From positions 99,341-163,340 of the forward strand of contig NZ_VTTI01000011.1 in assembly GCF_008641105.1 (NCBI RefSeq): DNA of 64,000 bases, written 5' to 3'. The position numbers were made by a program, and so were the translations under genes. Source of the DNA: Halopseudomonas salina (lineage in GTDB: Bacteria; Pseudomonadota; Gammaproteobacteria; Pseudomonadales; Pseudomonadaceae). Positions 30,064 through 38,312 of this stretch are shown piece after piece. The notes under the pieces are model-generated. The model worked only from the letters and a program-made list of their open reading frames with translations, was not told the origin of the DNA and did no database searches. The number at the start of each line of letters is the position of its first letter. The first letter of the stretch is position 1.

Positions 30064-31931
30064 AGGGATGGCGCCCCAGGTTGCCATTCAACGCGGTTCC
30101 GGCCGTTGCCCTTGGCGAGGTAGAGATGCTGGTCTGCTTCTTTTAACAACGTCTCTCGGTCTGATGTGCTCCGGGGGATGTGGGCGGCGACCCCGATACT
30201 TGCGGTAAGGGTGACGGTATATTGCCCATCATCGACGATCATGCATGCCAGGGCGTCCAGGATGGCCTGACCGATGGAGGCTGCACCCTGGGTATCCGTA
30301 TCAGGCAGCATGACGATGAACTCCTCGCCCCCATAGCGTGCGACGACATCGGAGGCGCGGCTGAGACTGTTCTTGATTGCCTGGGCCGCATGGGTCAGAC
30401 AGACGTCGCCGAACAGATGCCCGTAGCTGTCATTGATGTGCTTGAAGTGATCAAGATCGACCATCAAAACAGCGAGAGAGGATTGATTCCGGTAAGCCCG
30501 CTCATATTCGACAAGAAAGCGATCTTCAAAGGCACGCCGGTTGAGTAGGAGAGTCAGACTGTCTGTCGCGCCAAGTGCCTCCAATCTCTCGTTTGCTTCC
30601 TGCAGCTCAGCAGCGCGGTGTTGCACTAGCCGATCAAGATCTTCATTGGCCTTGATCTGCTGGTCCAGCAATGCTTTTTGCGCGGCTGTAGATTCTTGTT
30701 CGGCTTTCTCCCGCAGATCGCGCTCTGAGTTCATTCGGTAGGCCAGCGCGAATGATAGAAGAAGCGCCTGCATGCCAGTCGCGAGCTGCATGACATTCTC
30801 GGTAAACAGGTTGCGCGGGAGAATGCCGAGCTTGTTGAACGCGAAAACAATCCCTCCAGCGAGTACGAAGGTCCAGGCAAGGTTAAGGTACTTGGCAGCT
30901 TCAAACCCATCTCGCCAGCGGACAATGGCAGCCCAGAAACCCGCTACTATCCCGACTACCGCGAGCACTATGGTTGTTTGAACCAGCGGCCGATAGGGCA
31001 GGTAAAACGCGGTGGCCATCGTGAACAGGGGCAGGATCGCGATCAACAGCATTACCCTGTCCAGTACTGGTCGGGTATTTGGGGTATCCAGAAATCTGCG
31101 AAAAAGCAGAGCGGAAAAAATGACCAGACTGCTAAGTGCCACGATCAAAATGGAATCATTCAGCTCAGTTGTATTTGGCCATAGGTATTTGAACGTCAGC
31201 CCCTGAATACCACCCAGTAACGTCATGATCGATACGACTACCAGAACGTAATACAGATAATTGACGTCGCGAATGGAGAAGAAAACCAACAGGTTGTATA
31301 CCGCCATTATCAGCATGGCCCCGTAGTAAAGAGCCTTTATCATTCCCTGGTTGTAATTGATCTCGACCATGGTTAGTTCCTGAGTCAGGTTCAGAGGGAC
31401 CTGGACCGCTGATGTGCTCAGGACACGCAAGTAGACGCTGGTCATCACAGTGGGGTGTAGCGCTATCGGCACGAGAAAATGGGTGTGGTCGATCGGGCGC
31501 TGAAAGTAGGGCTGCTGATCACCCATTGAGTGGTACGCCACCTGTGCGCCGTTCTCGAAAATATAGACTTCGACATGGTCCAGCACCGGATAGGCTATCT
31601 CCAGCAGATAGGTCTCGGGTAGGGCCTCGGCCTGAGTGAGTCCGACCCGAAGCCAATAGGCGGAGGCCGAATAACCGAAGTTGAGAATGTCCTGATCGGA
31701 ATTGAGCCAGCGGGAGGAGGGGGCTCGAGCCTGGTCGATCGTCAATGTGCCGCTAGGATCTTCCATGTAATCTACATAGGGTCCCAACTGAACGCGGGTA
31801 AGGTCAGAGGTGAGGGACAGGGCATCGGCATATACTGGAAACGCATGGCAAAACAGGAACGCCAGCAAGGCGCGGCGGACAAGGTGAGAGTACTTGCTGT
31901 TCAAACGAAACAAACCCGTGTGACTCGACAT
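30060..31931 (-). CDS. 7TMR-DISM membrane diguanylate cyclase, first of a tandem pair
   Basis: 623 residues with the same architecture as the downstream gene: cleavable or anchoring N-terminal helix near residues 18-36, DISMED2 domain (SAYWLRVGL, VEVYIFENGAQVAYHSMGDQ), seven-helix region, coiled coil (QKALLDQQIKANEDLDRL) and GGDEF with ARYGGEEF. Here the I-site RASD is intact, unlike its neighbour. The two proteins align throughout and clearly arose by tandem duplication followed by substantial divergence. Both make c-di-GMP in response to periplasmic signals (family knowledge). Confidence 0.9.
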   Translation of the reverse strand: MSSHTGLFRLNSKYSHLVRRALLAFLFCHAFPVYADALSLTSDLTRVQLGPYVDYMEDPSGTLTIDQARAPSSRWLNSDQDILNFGYSASAYWLRVGLTQAEALPETYLLEIAYPVLDHVEVYIFENGAQVAYHSMGDQQPYFQRPIDHTHFLVPIALHPTVMTSVYLRVLSTSAVQVPLNLTQELTMVEINYNQGMIKALYYGAMLIMAVYNLLVFFSIRDVNYLYYVLVVVSIMTLLGGIQGLTFKYLWPNTTELNDSILIVALSSLVIFSALLFRRFLDTPNTRPVLDRVMLLIAILPLFTMATAFYLPYRPLVQTTIVLAVVGIVAGFWAAIVRWRDGFEAAKYLNLAWTFVLAGGIVFAFNKLGILPRNLFTENVMQLATGMQALLLSFALAYRMNSERDLREKAEQESTAAQKALLDQQIKANEDLDRLVQHRAAELQEANERLEALGATDSLTLLLNRRAFEDRFLVEYERAYRNQSSLAVLMVDLDHFKHINDSYGHLFGDVCLTHAAQAIKNSLSRASDVVARYGGEEFIVMLPDTDTQGAASIGQAILDALACMIVDDGQYTVTLTASIGVAAHIPRSTSDRETLLKEADQHLYLAKGNGRNRVEWQPGAPSL

Positions 31932-32308
31932 GGCAGTTGATCAGCCTCGATATACTTCTGATCTTATCGTTCATTCATCGAGCCGAACAAACGATGCGAC
32001 AAATACAGTTACAATGCTGAGAGCCTTTGCGAGCGGATAACGGCCAAACACAGACAGGTTCACAAAAGGGTTTATAGCCGCAATTTTGCAAGCCAGAGTA
32101 TCTGCTGAAATGCCAGTTGGCTTTTTGACGCTGCTTTTCGGTGGGGAGACACACTTGGCAAAGAGCCTCATCATTGCTGACATCCAATACTATTGTCGGC
32201 CAGGTGACGTCATTCTTGAAATGCTCTTTTGGTAGCAAGAACACATGCCGGTTAATATTTTCGCCGGGGCTTTACGCGGGCCCCGAGATTAAGTCTTATC
32301 CGACAGCC
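31932..32308. other. Intergenic region without convincing gene
   Basis: Between two minus-strand genes. Short open frames of 70-89 codons exist on the minus strand (31971-32244), but they overlap each other in different frames, have no clear ribosome site and no recognisable product. They may be remnants. No hairpin terminator with a T-run was seen. Confidence 0.5.
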
Positions 32309-32530
32309 TCATGACTGACTCCAACTTCGGCTGAGACCCATGACAGCGGTGATTAGCAGCCAGCTGTGATAGCCGGACTGAGTTATGCGCTCGAATCCAC
32401 CGACCCAATCCAGTCCCAGCTTGTGTGCAAGCGCAGCCCCCATCCCACCCAGCAGCATCGCGCCAAGCGCAAGCCATGTCAGACCTCGGTACCAGCGGTT
32501 AGCTTTGCAGGCCTGCGTTGCGGCCAGCAT
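32309..32530 (-). CDS. Putative small membrane protein
   Basis: 73 residues with one clear hydrophobic helix (WLALGAMLLGGMGAALA, about residues 19-37) and a second weaker one near the C-terminus (WLLITAVMGL). Not recognised. The ATG has AAAGGA five bases upstream, the main reason for listing it. It lies downstream of the DUF389 gene on the same strand, 114 bases after its stop. Confidence 0.4.
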   Translation of the reverse strand: MLAATQACKANRWYRGLTWLALGAMLLGGMGAALAHKLGLDWVGGFERITQSGYHSWLLITAVMGLSRSWSQS

Positions 32531-32644
32531 TTAGTCCTTTGGCAGCGCTTGAGTTTCAAGAAGGTATCAAACCCCGGTTTCCCTAACTGTTCACAAGTTG
32601 GAGGCTACTCCACACGGCTATCACACCATTTGGCGTTTCTCGAT

Positions 32645-34717
32645 TCAGGGGTCTTGTGACATGTGCTGCACGCTCAGGCGGGTGCCAAGTTCCAGAGTAA
32701 CGGGGCGATCCCATTTTTCTTCCAGTTGGTCGCGCAGCTGTTCGAGATCCTCACGCTGCAGCCATTGCTCGGCAACCAGGTCGCCACGCACCAGCAGGCT
32801 GCCGCCCTGGCGACTGACTTGCAGGTTGCTCAGGTTGACGGGCTTGCCATTGATCAGCAGGCCATAGCGGCTAAGGTCGCGTTCGATCTGCCAGTGGCTG
32901 TTCATGTCGATAAAAGCCAGTGTCAGCGGAATCGATACGGCCAGTAGCAGTACGCCGGAAATCGCCAGCCCGCGCTTGGCACGCACCAGCGGGGCATAGC
33001 CCAGCACCAGAAAGGTCAGCGCCGCACTAAGGGCAATGCCGACCAGGTTGGTAAGAAACAACAGCATGGCGCCGCTGAACACTTCCCATTGCCACCAGCC
33101 AATGCCGATGCCGGCCACCGACAGCGGTGGCACCAGGGCTACGGCAATGGCGACTCCGGGCAGACTTTTCATGATGCTTTCGCGAGCATGCGCATAGCCG
33201 CCAGCAATACCCGAAGCAATGGCAACCCCGAGATCCAGCAGATTGGGGTGAAGGCGCCCGGCCATCTCCGGGGTGATGCGATCAATCGGGATAATCAGGG
33301 CGATGATGGCTGCCGTACCCAGCGCCAGCAGAACGCCGATACCAATGGTCAACAGCGAACGGTCCAGCAGGGTCCTGTCACCTCGCAGCAAGCCCATGGC
33401 CAAAGAGATGATCGGCGCCATAAGCGGTGCCAGGACCATGGCACCAATGATCACCGCAGCGCTGGAGAGAAACAGACCGAAGCTGGCCACAACAACGCTG
33501 AGCGCCATCAGCGCAATGTAGTGCGCAGGAGCCTGGGCATTATCGCGCAAGAGCAGAAACAGATCCTTGAAATCATCCTCCAGCGCGCGAGTGAACAGCG
33601 GCAGGTGACTCTGGATCATTTTCAGGCGTGTTTCATTGGTCGGCAGATTCTCGACCCTCATGGTGTCCTTGCTCTGGCGGTTGCCTTGCTGGCTGGCCTG
33701 AAGAATCTCACCGGTATTGATGCGCACTGCCTCGGGATAGAGCTCAAGTTCAATCACGCTGGCCTGTCGGCGCCGGCCGTCAACGAAGTAGGTCAGCTGT
33801 TGCGATGACTCCAGCTTGAGGTGCTGGCTCTTGATATAACTGACCGCGGCTGGCAAACGTTTTACCCCGGCTTCGCCCTTGAATACGGCGGCCAGTAGAA
33901 AGGCCAGGTATTCGGTCACTGATTTTGGCGCAACCAGGATTGTCGAGATCTTGCGATCCTGCGCCGATATGCTGGTGTTGATCAGTTTGGCAGCGGCGCT
34001 GTTGACGTCATTCTCGATGGCTACCAGTCCGGTAATCGCGGTTTTCAGCGTGACGTCCTTGCCGGTGGTCAGGGTGATCGGGAAGGGCTTGATCACCAGC
34101 AAGTTGCGCAGGCTGTTCCAGACCAGTGCCAGCCAGTAGAGCAGGTGCTGCCAGTTCGAGGCCTTGCGGTTTTGGTAAGTCTTGCTGCGCTGGTCGAGGA
34201 ACGGGGTTTCGCCAAGCATCAGCATGCCCAGCACTACCTCGTTATTGCAACGCACCACATCCAGTGCGGTGGCATTGCCAGCGAACGCCAGTGCCAGCGC
34301 GTCATCGCGTTTGCCCGGGATGCCAAACCAACGGTGCAGGCGGCTTTTCGGATTGGCCGGGATGATGCCCAGCGAGAAGTTCAGGGTTTTGGCCTGGTTA
34401 ACGTATTCGCTTATGTCATCGTCCTCGACAATCACCACCACATGCTCGGCGTGGTCCAGGCAGAGCCCCGGTTGGCTGAGAAAAGTGTTCTTGTCGAATT
34501 CATGGAGAAGAATGTTGCGTTCTGCGGCAAAGGCGCGAATATCCGGCAAGCGAGCCTGGTGTGCGACTGGGCAGACGAGCAGTACCTGTTGATGAAATGT
34601 CACGTGCGAGGATTTCCGATTGGTATGCAAGGCGTCAATTGTGCGTGATCGATGCTTGTCGGAAAAGGGCTGGGTGACAAGAACCTGATTTACTCCTGGC
34701 ATCTCGCTTCTGCGCAT
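32645..34717 (-). CDS. DUF389 / TIGR00341-type membrane protein
   Basis: Up to 690 residues. The N-terminal half is soluble, with a kinase/esterase-like alpha/beta region (VVVIVEDDDISEYVNQA) and a USP-like segment. The C-terminal half has about seven membrane helices starting near residue 400, with the conserved DUF389 segments SAAVIIGAMVLAPLMAPIISLAMGLLRGD and SGIAGGYAHARESIMKSLPGVAIAVALVPPL. The true start may be a GTG at 34603 (VTFHQQVLLV), because the first 38 residues do not look like the family. Function unknown; no operon partner. Confidence 0.8.
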   Translation of the reverse strand: MRRSEMPGVNQVLVTQPFSDKHRSRTIDALHTNRKSSHVTFHQQVLLVCPVAHQARLPDIRAFAAERNILLHEFDKNTFLSQPGLCLDHAEHVVVIVEDDDISEYVNQAKTLNFSLGIIPANPKSRLHRWFGIPGKRDDALALAFAGNATALDVVRCNNEVVLGMLMLGETPFLDQRSKTYQNRKASNWQHLLYWLALVWNSLRNLLVIKPFPITLTTGKDVTLKTAITGLVAIENDVNSAAAKLINTSISAQDRKISTILVAPKSVTEYLAFLLAAVFKGEAGVKRLPAAVSYIKSQHLKLESSQQLTYFVDGRRRQASVIELELYPEAVRINTGEILQASQQGNRQSKDTMRVENLPTNETRLKMIQSHLPLFTRALEDDFKDLFLLLRDNAQAPAHYIALMALSVVVASFGLFLSSAAVIIGAMVLAPLMAPIISLAMGLLRGDRTLLDRSLLTIGIGVLLALGTAAIIALIIPIDRITPEMAGRLHPNLLDLGVAIASGIAGGYAHARESIMKSLPGVAIAVALVPPLSVAGIGIGWWQWEVFSGAMLLFLTNLVGIALSAALTFLVLGYAPLVRAKRGLAISGVLLLAVSIPLTLAFIDMNSHWQIERDLSRYGLLINGKPVNLSNLQVSRQGGSLLVRGDLVAEQWLQREDLEQLRDQLEEKWDRPVTLELGTRLSVQHMSQDP

Positions 34718-34730
34718 GGGAGTGAAAAGT

Positions 34731-34775
34731 TGGGGTCAGATAAACATTTTTCTTTAAGCCCAATTGGTCAAGGTT
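34731..34775 (+). repeat. Decayed GGGGTCAG-type palindromic repeat
   Basis: The left arm TTGGGGTCAGATAAA at 34730-34744 is the same as in the intact hairpin at 62482-62543. The right arm is degenerate (TTAAGCCCAATT, 34754-34765). It lies 15 bases upstream of the DUF389 frame's first possible start. It is one member of the repeat family concentrated in the right end of the window. Confidence 0.5.
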
Positions 34776-34841
34776 TGCTATTGCGAGATAAGTTACACTG
34801 TTTGCTTTTCACAAGTGCTCAGTCAGCGCCAAGTTAATCAA

Positions 34842-35483
34842 TTACCAGCGAATTAACTTTGGTACTGCAAAACGCCCCGCCAGCGCGCAAAAGCCCACCG
34901 GAATACAGTGCCATATGGCGAGATGGCCCAGGCTATCGAACGGGCAGGACAGACCGTAGGCAAAGCTGCCAATGGCACCGGCGGCGAAGCCGGTCAGGGT
35001 GCCCGCCGCCACAAGTGACACAGGCGCACCACGGCGCAACCAAAAAATCAGAGCGCCGGCAGTAATCATACCGAACGCTATGCCCTGCATGGCGCAGGCA
35101 AAACCGTGAACGTCCGTTATAACCTCATCCATCCGGCCGTGTGCGGTCTCTGTGATGATCGCGCTTGCCGGTATGATGGCCAGTAGCAAGGTGCTCCAGA
35201 GGGTGGGGCGGGCGGAGTTGCCGACCTGAGGGTTGGCCATATGTACCACGGTCCATGCTGCGCCGCCGCCGAGGGCGGCCAACATGCCGTTGGTGATAAA
35301 GAAAAATGCCGAGGCCCTCCCGGAGGTTACCCCCTCCCATACGCCCAATAGCAAAACCACTAGAACAAGAGTCGCAAGCGCGGCTGCAGCCACCCAAAGT
35401 AACCCTTGTCGCGGCAGAACCGGGTGGATGGGTTGCAGGTCTTCAGTTAAGTCATCGATCAGAGATTGGTTCGTTTTTTTCAT
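34842..35483 (-). CDS. nrsF: NrsF-type anti-sigma factor (DUF1109)
   Basis: 213-residue inner-membrane protein with about six helices. Conserved features of NrsF are visible: a Cys in GFACAMQGIAFG and another in YGLSCPFDSLGHLAIWH, the pair proposed to sense metal or redox. In Caulobacter NrsF holds the ECF factor SigF inactive until copper, chromate or cadmium stress. The gene starts one base downstream of the sigma-factor gene, the standard sigF-nrsF order. It closes the minus-strand arm bufA1-doxX-sigF-nrsF, so the sensor is made together with a bufferin. Confidence 0.88.
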   Translation of the reverse strand: MKKTNQSLIDDLTEDLQPIHPVLPRQGLLWVAAAALATLVLVVLLLGVWEGVTSGRASAFFFITNGMLAALGGGAAWTVVHMANPQVGNSARPTLWSTLLLAIIPASAIITETAHGRMDEVITDVHGFACAMQGIAFGMITAGALIFWLRRGAPVSLVAAGTLTGFAAGAIGSFAYGLSCPFDSLGHLAIWHCIPVGFCALAGRFAVPKLIRW

Positions 35484-35484
35484 A

Positions 35485-36015
35485 TTAATTTGCCTTTTCC
35501 ACCAGTGAGGTCAGTCGTTTTAGCCCACGGTGAACGTTGATTTTGACCAGGCTTTCGCTTTGCCCAGTTCGTGCCGCTGCCTCAGCAACGGAAAGCCCGC
35601 TGATTTTAACCAAGTCAATCACGCTTCGCTGTTTATCGGGCAACTGTGCCAGCAGGCGATCCAGGCTTAAACGGGCGTGCAATGCATCTTCTTCACCAGG
35701 TGCAGCGTAGTCGGCATCATCCAATGGCTTCTCTGGCGCGCGATAATGGCCGCGCAAATGGTCCAGCCACCGATAGCGAGCAATGGCCGCTAACCAGGGT
35801 AGAAACGCACGCGATGAGTCCCAGGTCGCGCGTTTGTTGTGCATGGCCAACATCACCTCCTGCACCAGGTCATCAAGCTGCTGCGGCGCTACCCGGCGGC
35901 GGAAATAACGTTCCAGCCAACGCTGCACTTCCTTGAGGAGGGTGCGGTAGGCCGCTCGGTCTCCCATCTGGGCGGCTGCCATCAAGCCTGCAAGTGTGGG
36001 TTCATCCTGCTGCAT
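35485..36015 (-). CDS. sigF: ECF sigma factor of the SigF type controlling the bufferin locus
   Basis: 176-residue sigma-70 family factor with regions 2 and 4 only. Region 2: LDDLVQEVMLAMHNKRATW and AFLPWLAAIARYRWLDHLR. Region 4: LPDKQRSVIDLVKISGLSVAEAAARTGQSESLVKINVHRGLKRL, the helix-turn-helix that reads the -35. The start MQQDEPTLAG at 36015 is seven bases past the doxX stop; a longer reading from 36093 would overlap doxX and lacks family similarity. Paired with NrsF. The identical TGTAAC-N17-CGAA elements at 36928-36954 and 36976-37002 are its likely targets, so it would be autoregulated. Confidence 0.85.
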   Translation of the reverse strand: MQQDEPTLAGLMAAAQMGDRAAYRTLLKEVQRWLERYFRRRVAPQQLDDLVQEVMLAMHNKRATWDSSRAFLPWLAAIARYRWLDHLRGHYRAPEKPLDDADYAAPGEEDALHARLSLDRLLAQLPDKQRSVIDLVKISGLSVAEAAARTGQSESLVKINVHRGLKRLTSLVEKAN

Positions 36016-36022
36016 TGTGTGA

Positions 36023-36565
36023 TTACTCAACCTGTGCAGGTGGCCGCTTGGCAGCTTCAAGCGGTGCAGATGTAACAAGGCGCTTACGTGCAATCATCTC
36101 CATCATGCGAGCCAAAGCTGCATCCAGCGTCAACCAGCCACCTCCGCGCACCATCAGCACAAGGGCCATAGCGGACCATAGGCTGTGGGTCGCCCACCAA
36201 GCCTCCGGGTAGACAAAAATCTGAATGACCAGAGTCATGATCAACAATGCCATCGCCGAGAAGCGTGTGGCCAGACCCAGAACCAACAGAACCGGGAACA
36301 CATGCTCGGCGTAAGTGGCCAGAGGTGTCGCCAGTTCCGCCGGCAGAGGCAGGCCAGTGTATTCATACTCGAACAGTGTATAGGCGCTGTCCTTTATCGT
36401 GATCAAAGTTTCCGCTTCTACCTTGGTGCGCCCGGAGCGCCAGAACACGCCCGCCAGGGCTACACGGACCAGAAGCAGTGCCAGCCCCTCGGTGAAGGGC
36501 GTGGTTAGCGGACGAAGTAACGCGTGGTAAACCGTGCTCGCCCTTTGCCATTGAATAAATAGCAT
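36023..36565 (-). CDS. DoxX family membrane protein
   Basis: 180 residues, four membrane helices (LALLLVRVALAGVFWRSG, HVFPVLLVLGLATRF, MALLIMTLVIQIFVY, SAMALVLMVRGGGW). The FWRSGRTKVE segment after helix 1 is typical of DoxX proteins that accompany bufferin genes (GigT in the gold-induced gig operon). The role is unproven; quinone or redox chemistry is often suggested. It lies nine bases downstream of bufA1 and seven upstream of sigF, so the four genes form one transcript. Confidence 0.88.
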   Translation of the reverse strand: MLFIQWQRASTVYHALLRPLTTPFTEGLALLLVRVALAGVFWRSGRTKVEAETLITIKDSAYTLFEYEYTGLPLPAELATPLATYAEHVFPVLLVLGLATRFSAMALLIMTLVIQIFVYPEAWWATHSLWSAMALVLMVRGGGWLTLDAALARMMEMIARKRLVTSAPLEAAKRPPAQVE

Positions 36566-36573
36566 GGGTTGGA

Positions 36574-36861
36574 TTACCCCTCTATAGGCGCAAGCGAGCC
36601 CATGCCATTGGGCGTATCAATACTTTCACATGTGCCGGCTTCCACCAGTGTCCAGGCGTTGCCCTGGTAATCCGTGGTGGAGGTTCCTGCGCAACTGGTA
36701 CCGGCACCGGCAGCGCAGTCGTTCTCTCCGGCTTTCGCGACACCGTAGCATTTCTCCATGGGGGTTTTTTCCTCGGCACCGGCCGTCGCAGCCATCAGGC
36801 CGCTTGCCAGAGTGGCAGTAAGGGTCAGCCCCGCAAGGCGGGCAATTGTTCGCGTGTTCAT
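36574..36861 (-). CDS. bufA1: Bufferin precursor, BufA1 family (DUF2282)
   Basis: 95-residue exported RiPP precursor. The signal peptide ([20 protein letters not shown]) ends near ATAGA. The mature part carries four Cys in the BufA1 pattern: [22 protein letters not shown] and AGTCESI. In studied bufferins a DUF692 (MNIO) enzyme converts core Cys to thiooxazole or oxazolone groups that bind copper in the periplasm. The ATG at 36861 has GGTGA upstream; a GTG at 36870 would add three residues. It is the first gene of the minus-strand arm, directly behind the SigF-type promoter. No maturase gene is on this strand; BufB from the divergent arm must serve it. Confidence 0.88.
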   Translation of the reverse strand: MNTRTIARLAGLTLTATLASGLMAATAGAEEKTPMEKCYGVAKAGENDCAAGAGTSCAGTSTTDYQGNAWTLVEAGTCESIDTPNGMGSLAPIEG

Positions 36862-36927
36862 AGCAGTCACCGTTGTTCATAAGTTGAAGGTTTAGTGCGC
36901 CACTTTCCTCGCGGGCACATCTGCTAA

Positions 36928-36954
36928 TTCGTTGGGCGTGTTCATTGGGTTACA
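36928..36954 (-). promoter_or_regulatory. SigF-type promoter of bufA1-doxX-sigF-nrsF
   Basis: Minus strand: -35 GGTGTAAC with core TGTAAC at 36954-36949, 17-base spacer, -10 CGAA at 36931-36928. The same two elements at the same distance occur on the plus strand 22 bases away. The core resembles the GTAAC/CGAA-type promoters of SigF-like ECF factors. It gives a leader of about 60 bases before bufA1. Confidence 0.7.
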
Positions 36955-36975
36955 CCTGAAAAATAAAAAATCGGG

Positions 36976-37002
36976 TGTAACTTCTGATCGGGCGTGAGCG
37001 AA
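36976..37002 (+). promoter_or_regulatory. SigF-type promoter of bufA2-bufB-bufC
   Basis: Plus strand: -35 GGTGTAAC with core TGTAAC at 36976-36981, 17-base spacer, -10 CGAA at 36999-37002. It mirrors the divergent promoter exactly in core sequence and spacing. The DNA between the two -35 cores (36955-36975) is an A-rich tract. Transcription would start near 37008, giving a leader of about 60 bases before the bufA2 ATG. Confidence 0.7.
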
Positions 37003-37069
37003 CCAGTTAGTGCGCGCCTAACGCGTACTTCCTTCACTTGAAAACACACTGTTTGAAAAGGACCTGAGC

Positions 37070-37360
37070 ATGAAAACATTTTCTCAAAAAGCGACCATGA
37101 CCGCCGCCACCGCCGCTGCCTTCGCCATCCTCTCTTTGACGGCAAGCGCAGCAGAGCTCCCTGCTGGCAGCAAAGGCGTGGCCATTAACGCCGCAGACAA
37201 GGTGCATTGCTATGACGTGCACAGTTGTAAGGGTATGTCCGATTGCGCGACCACCGAGCACGACTGTAAAGCCCAGAACGCCTGCAAAGGGCACGGCTTC
37301 AAAGCGATGGAAGCCGGTGCATGTCTGAGCAAAGGCGGCACCATCGGTGACCTGGGCTGA
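37070..37360 (+). CDS. bufA2: Bufferin precursor, BufA2 family
   Basis: 96-residue exported RiPP precursor with signal peptide (MKTFSQKATMTAATAAAFAI, cleavage near SASA-AEL). The mature region has six Cys: KVHCYDVHSCKGMSDC, EHDCKAQNACKG and GACLSKGG. The repeated CKG motifs mark it as BufA2, distinct from the BufA1 gene on the other strand. An AAAGGA site lies before the ATG. It heads bufA2-bufB-bufC. Modification of the core Cys by BufB with help from BufC is the established chemistry of the family; which Cys are modified here cannot be read from sequence. Confidence 0.88.
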   Translation: MKTFSQKATMTAATAAAFAILSLTASAAELPAGSKGVAINAADKVHCYDVHSCKGMSDCATTEHDCKAQNACKGHGFKAMEAGACLSKGGTIGDLG

Positions 37361-37421
37361 TTGGCCAAAGGCTAAATCTGGATTGAACGCCACCAACCTA
37401 TGTATCTACCCAGTTTGACCG

Positions 37422-37445
37422 CCTGCATTCCCCCGGGAGTGCAGG
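37422..37445 (+). promoter_or_regulatory. Intercistronic stem-loop between bufA2 and bufB
   Basis: CCTGCATTCC (37422-37431) pairs with GGAGTGCAGG (37436-37445) over ten positions including one G-U, around a four-base loop. It is followed by TTCTAAAAC, not a T-run, so it is more likely a partial terminator or RNA-stabilising hairpin. It would favour many copies of the small precursor over the maturase, a common design in RiPP operons. Confidence 0.5.
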
Positions 37446-37475
37446 TTCTAAAACTCACAGCTTCGGAGCAGAAAT

Positions 37476-38312
37476 ATGTCCAAACCCATAACCTTTCCCG
37501 GCTACGGGCTGGGCCTTCGCTCGCCCCACTATCAGAACTTTCTTGAGCATCAAGTGCCTGTGGATTTTGTGGAGGTGATTTCCGAAAACTTTATGATCGA
37601 GGGCGGCAAGCCACTGCGTATTCTCGAGCAAGTTCGCCAGAAACACGAAGTCAGCTTACATGGCGTATCCATGTCGGTTGGCTCTGCCCAGGGCTTGGAT
37701 CAAGGCTATTTGGCCCGCCTCAGAACACTTGTCACGCGTATAGAGCCCTTGTGGGTTTCAGACCATCTCTGCTGGACACGAACCACCGCCCACAACAGTC
37801 ATGATCTTCTCCCTTTGCCCTTGACTATGGAGGCACTGGAAATCGTTTGTGCCAATATTCATCATGCACAGGAATACTTGGGTCGCGCCATGCTGTTTGA
37901 AAATCCCTCGAGTTACCTGTCCTTTCCCGAAGACGAAATGACCGAGGCGCGTTTCCTGAAGGAGATGGTCTCGCGTACTGGTTGCTACCTGTTGCTGGAC
38001 GTTAATAACCTGTGCGTTAACGCCCACAATCATAACTTTGACCCGCTGGAGTATCTGGAGCAGTTGCCGCTTTCGCGAGTCCGCGAAATTCACCTGGCCG
38101 GGCACACGCCTGGCGATATTCGCATCGACACCCACGATCGACCAGTATGCGGGGAGGTTTGGGCGTTGTACGAGAAGGTAGTGAACCGGGTTGACGGAGT
38201 GGGCACTTTGCTGGAGCGCGACGATGCCATACCGCCGCTGCCGGAATTGCTGGCGGAGCTGGACTGTGCACGGGACTGCGCGCGCAAGGTGAAACAGGAG
38301 ACAGCGGCATGA
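37476..38312 (+). CDS. bufB: Bufferin maturase BufB (MNIO, DUF692)
   Basis: 278-residue multinuclear non-heme iron oxygenase with a TIM-barrel fold. Metal-ligand regions typical of DUF692 are present: VDFVEVISENFM, SLHGVSMSVGSAQGLD, WVSDHLCW, FENPSSYLSF, LLLDVNNLCVNAHNH, REIHLAGHT and THDRPVCGEVW. It oxidises Cys in the bufferin core peptides, probably in the cytosol before export. It is the only maturase in the locus and so must handle both BufA1 and BufA2. It starts 115 bases after bufA2, beyond the stem-loop, and overlaps bufC by four bases. Confidence 0.92.
   Translation: MSKPITFPGYGLGLRSPHYQNFLEHQVPVDFVEVISENFMIEGGKPLRILEQVRQKHEVSLHGVSMSVGSAQGLDQGYLARLRTLVTRIEPLWVSDHLCWTRTTAHNSHDLLPLPLTMEALEIVCANIHHAQEYLGRAMLFENPSSYLSFPEDEMTEARFLKEMVSRTGCYLLLDVNNLCVNAHNHNFDPLEYLEQLPLSRVREIHLAGHTPGDIRIDTHDRPVCGEVWALYEKVVNRVDGVGTLLERDDAIPPLPELLAELDCARDCARKVKQETAA

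Noticed and set aside
31971..32244. Short minus-strand frames of 70-89 codons
   Set aside because: Overlap each other in different frames, lack a ribosome site and match nothing recognised.
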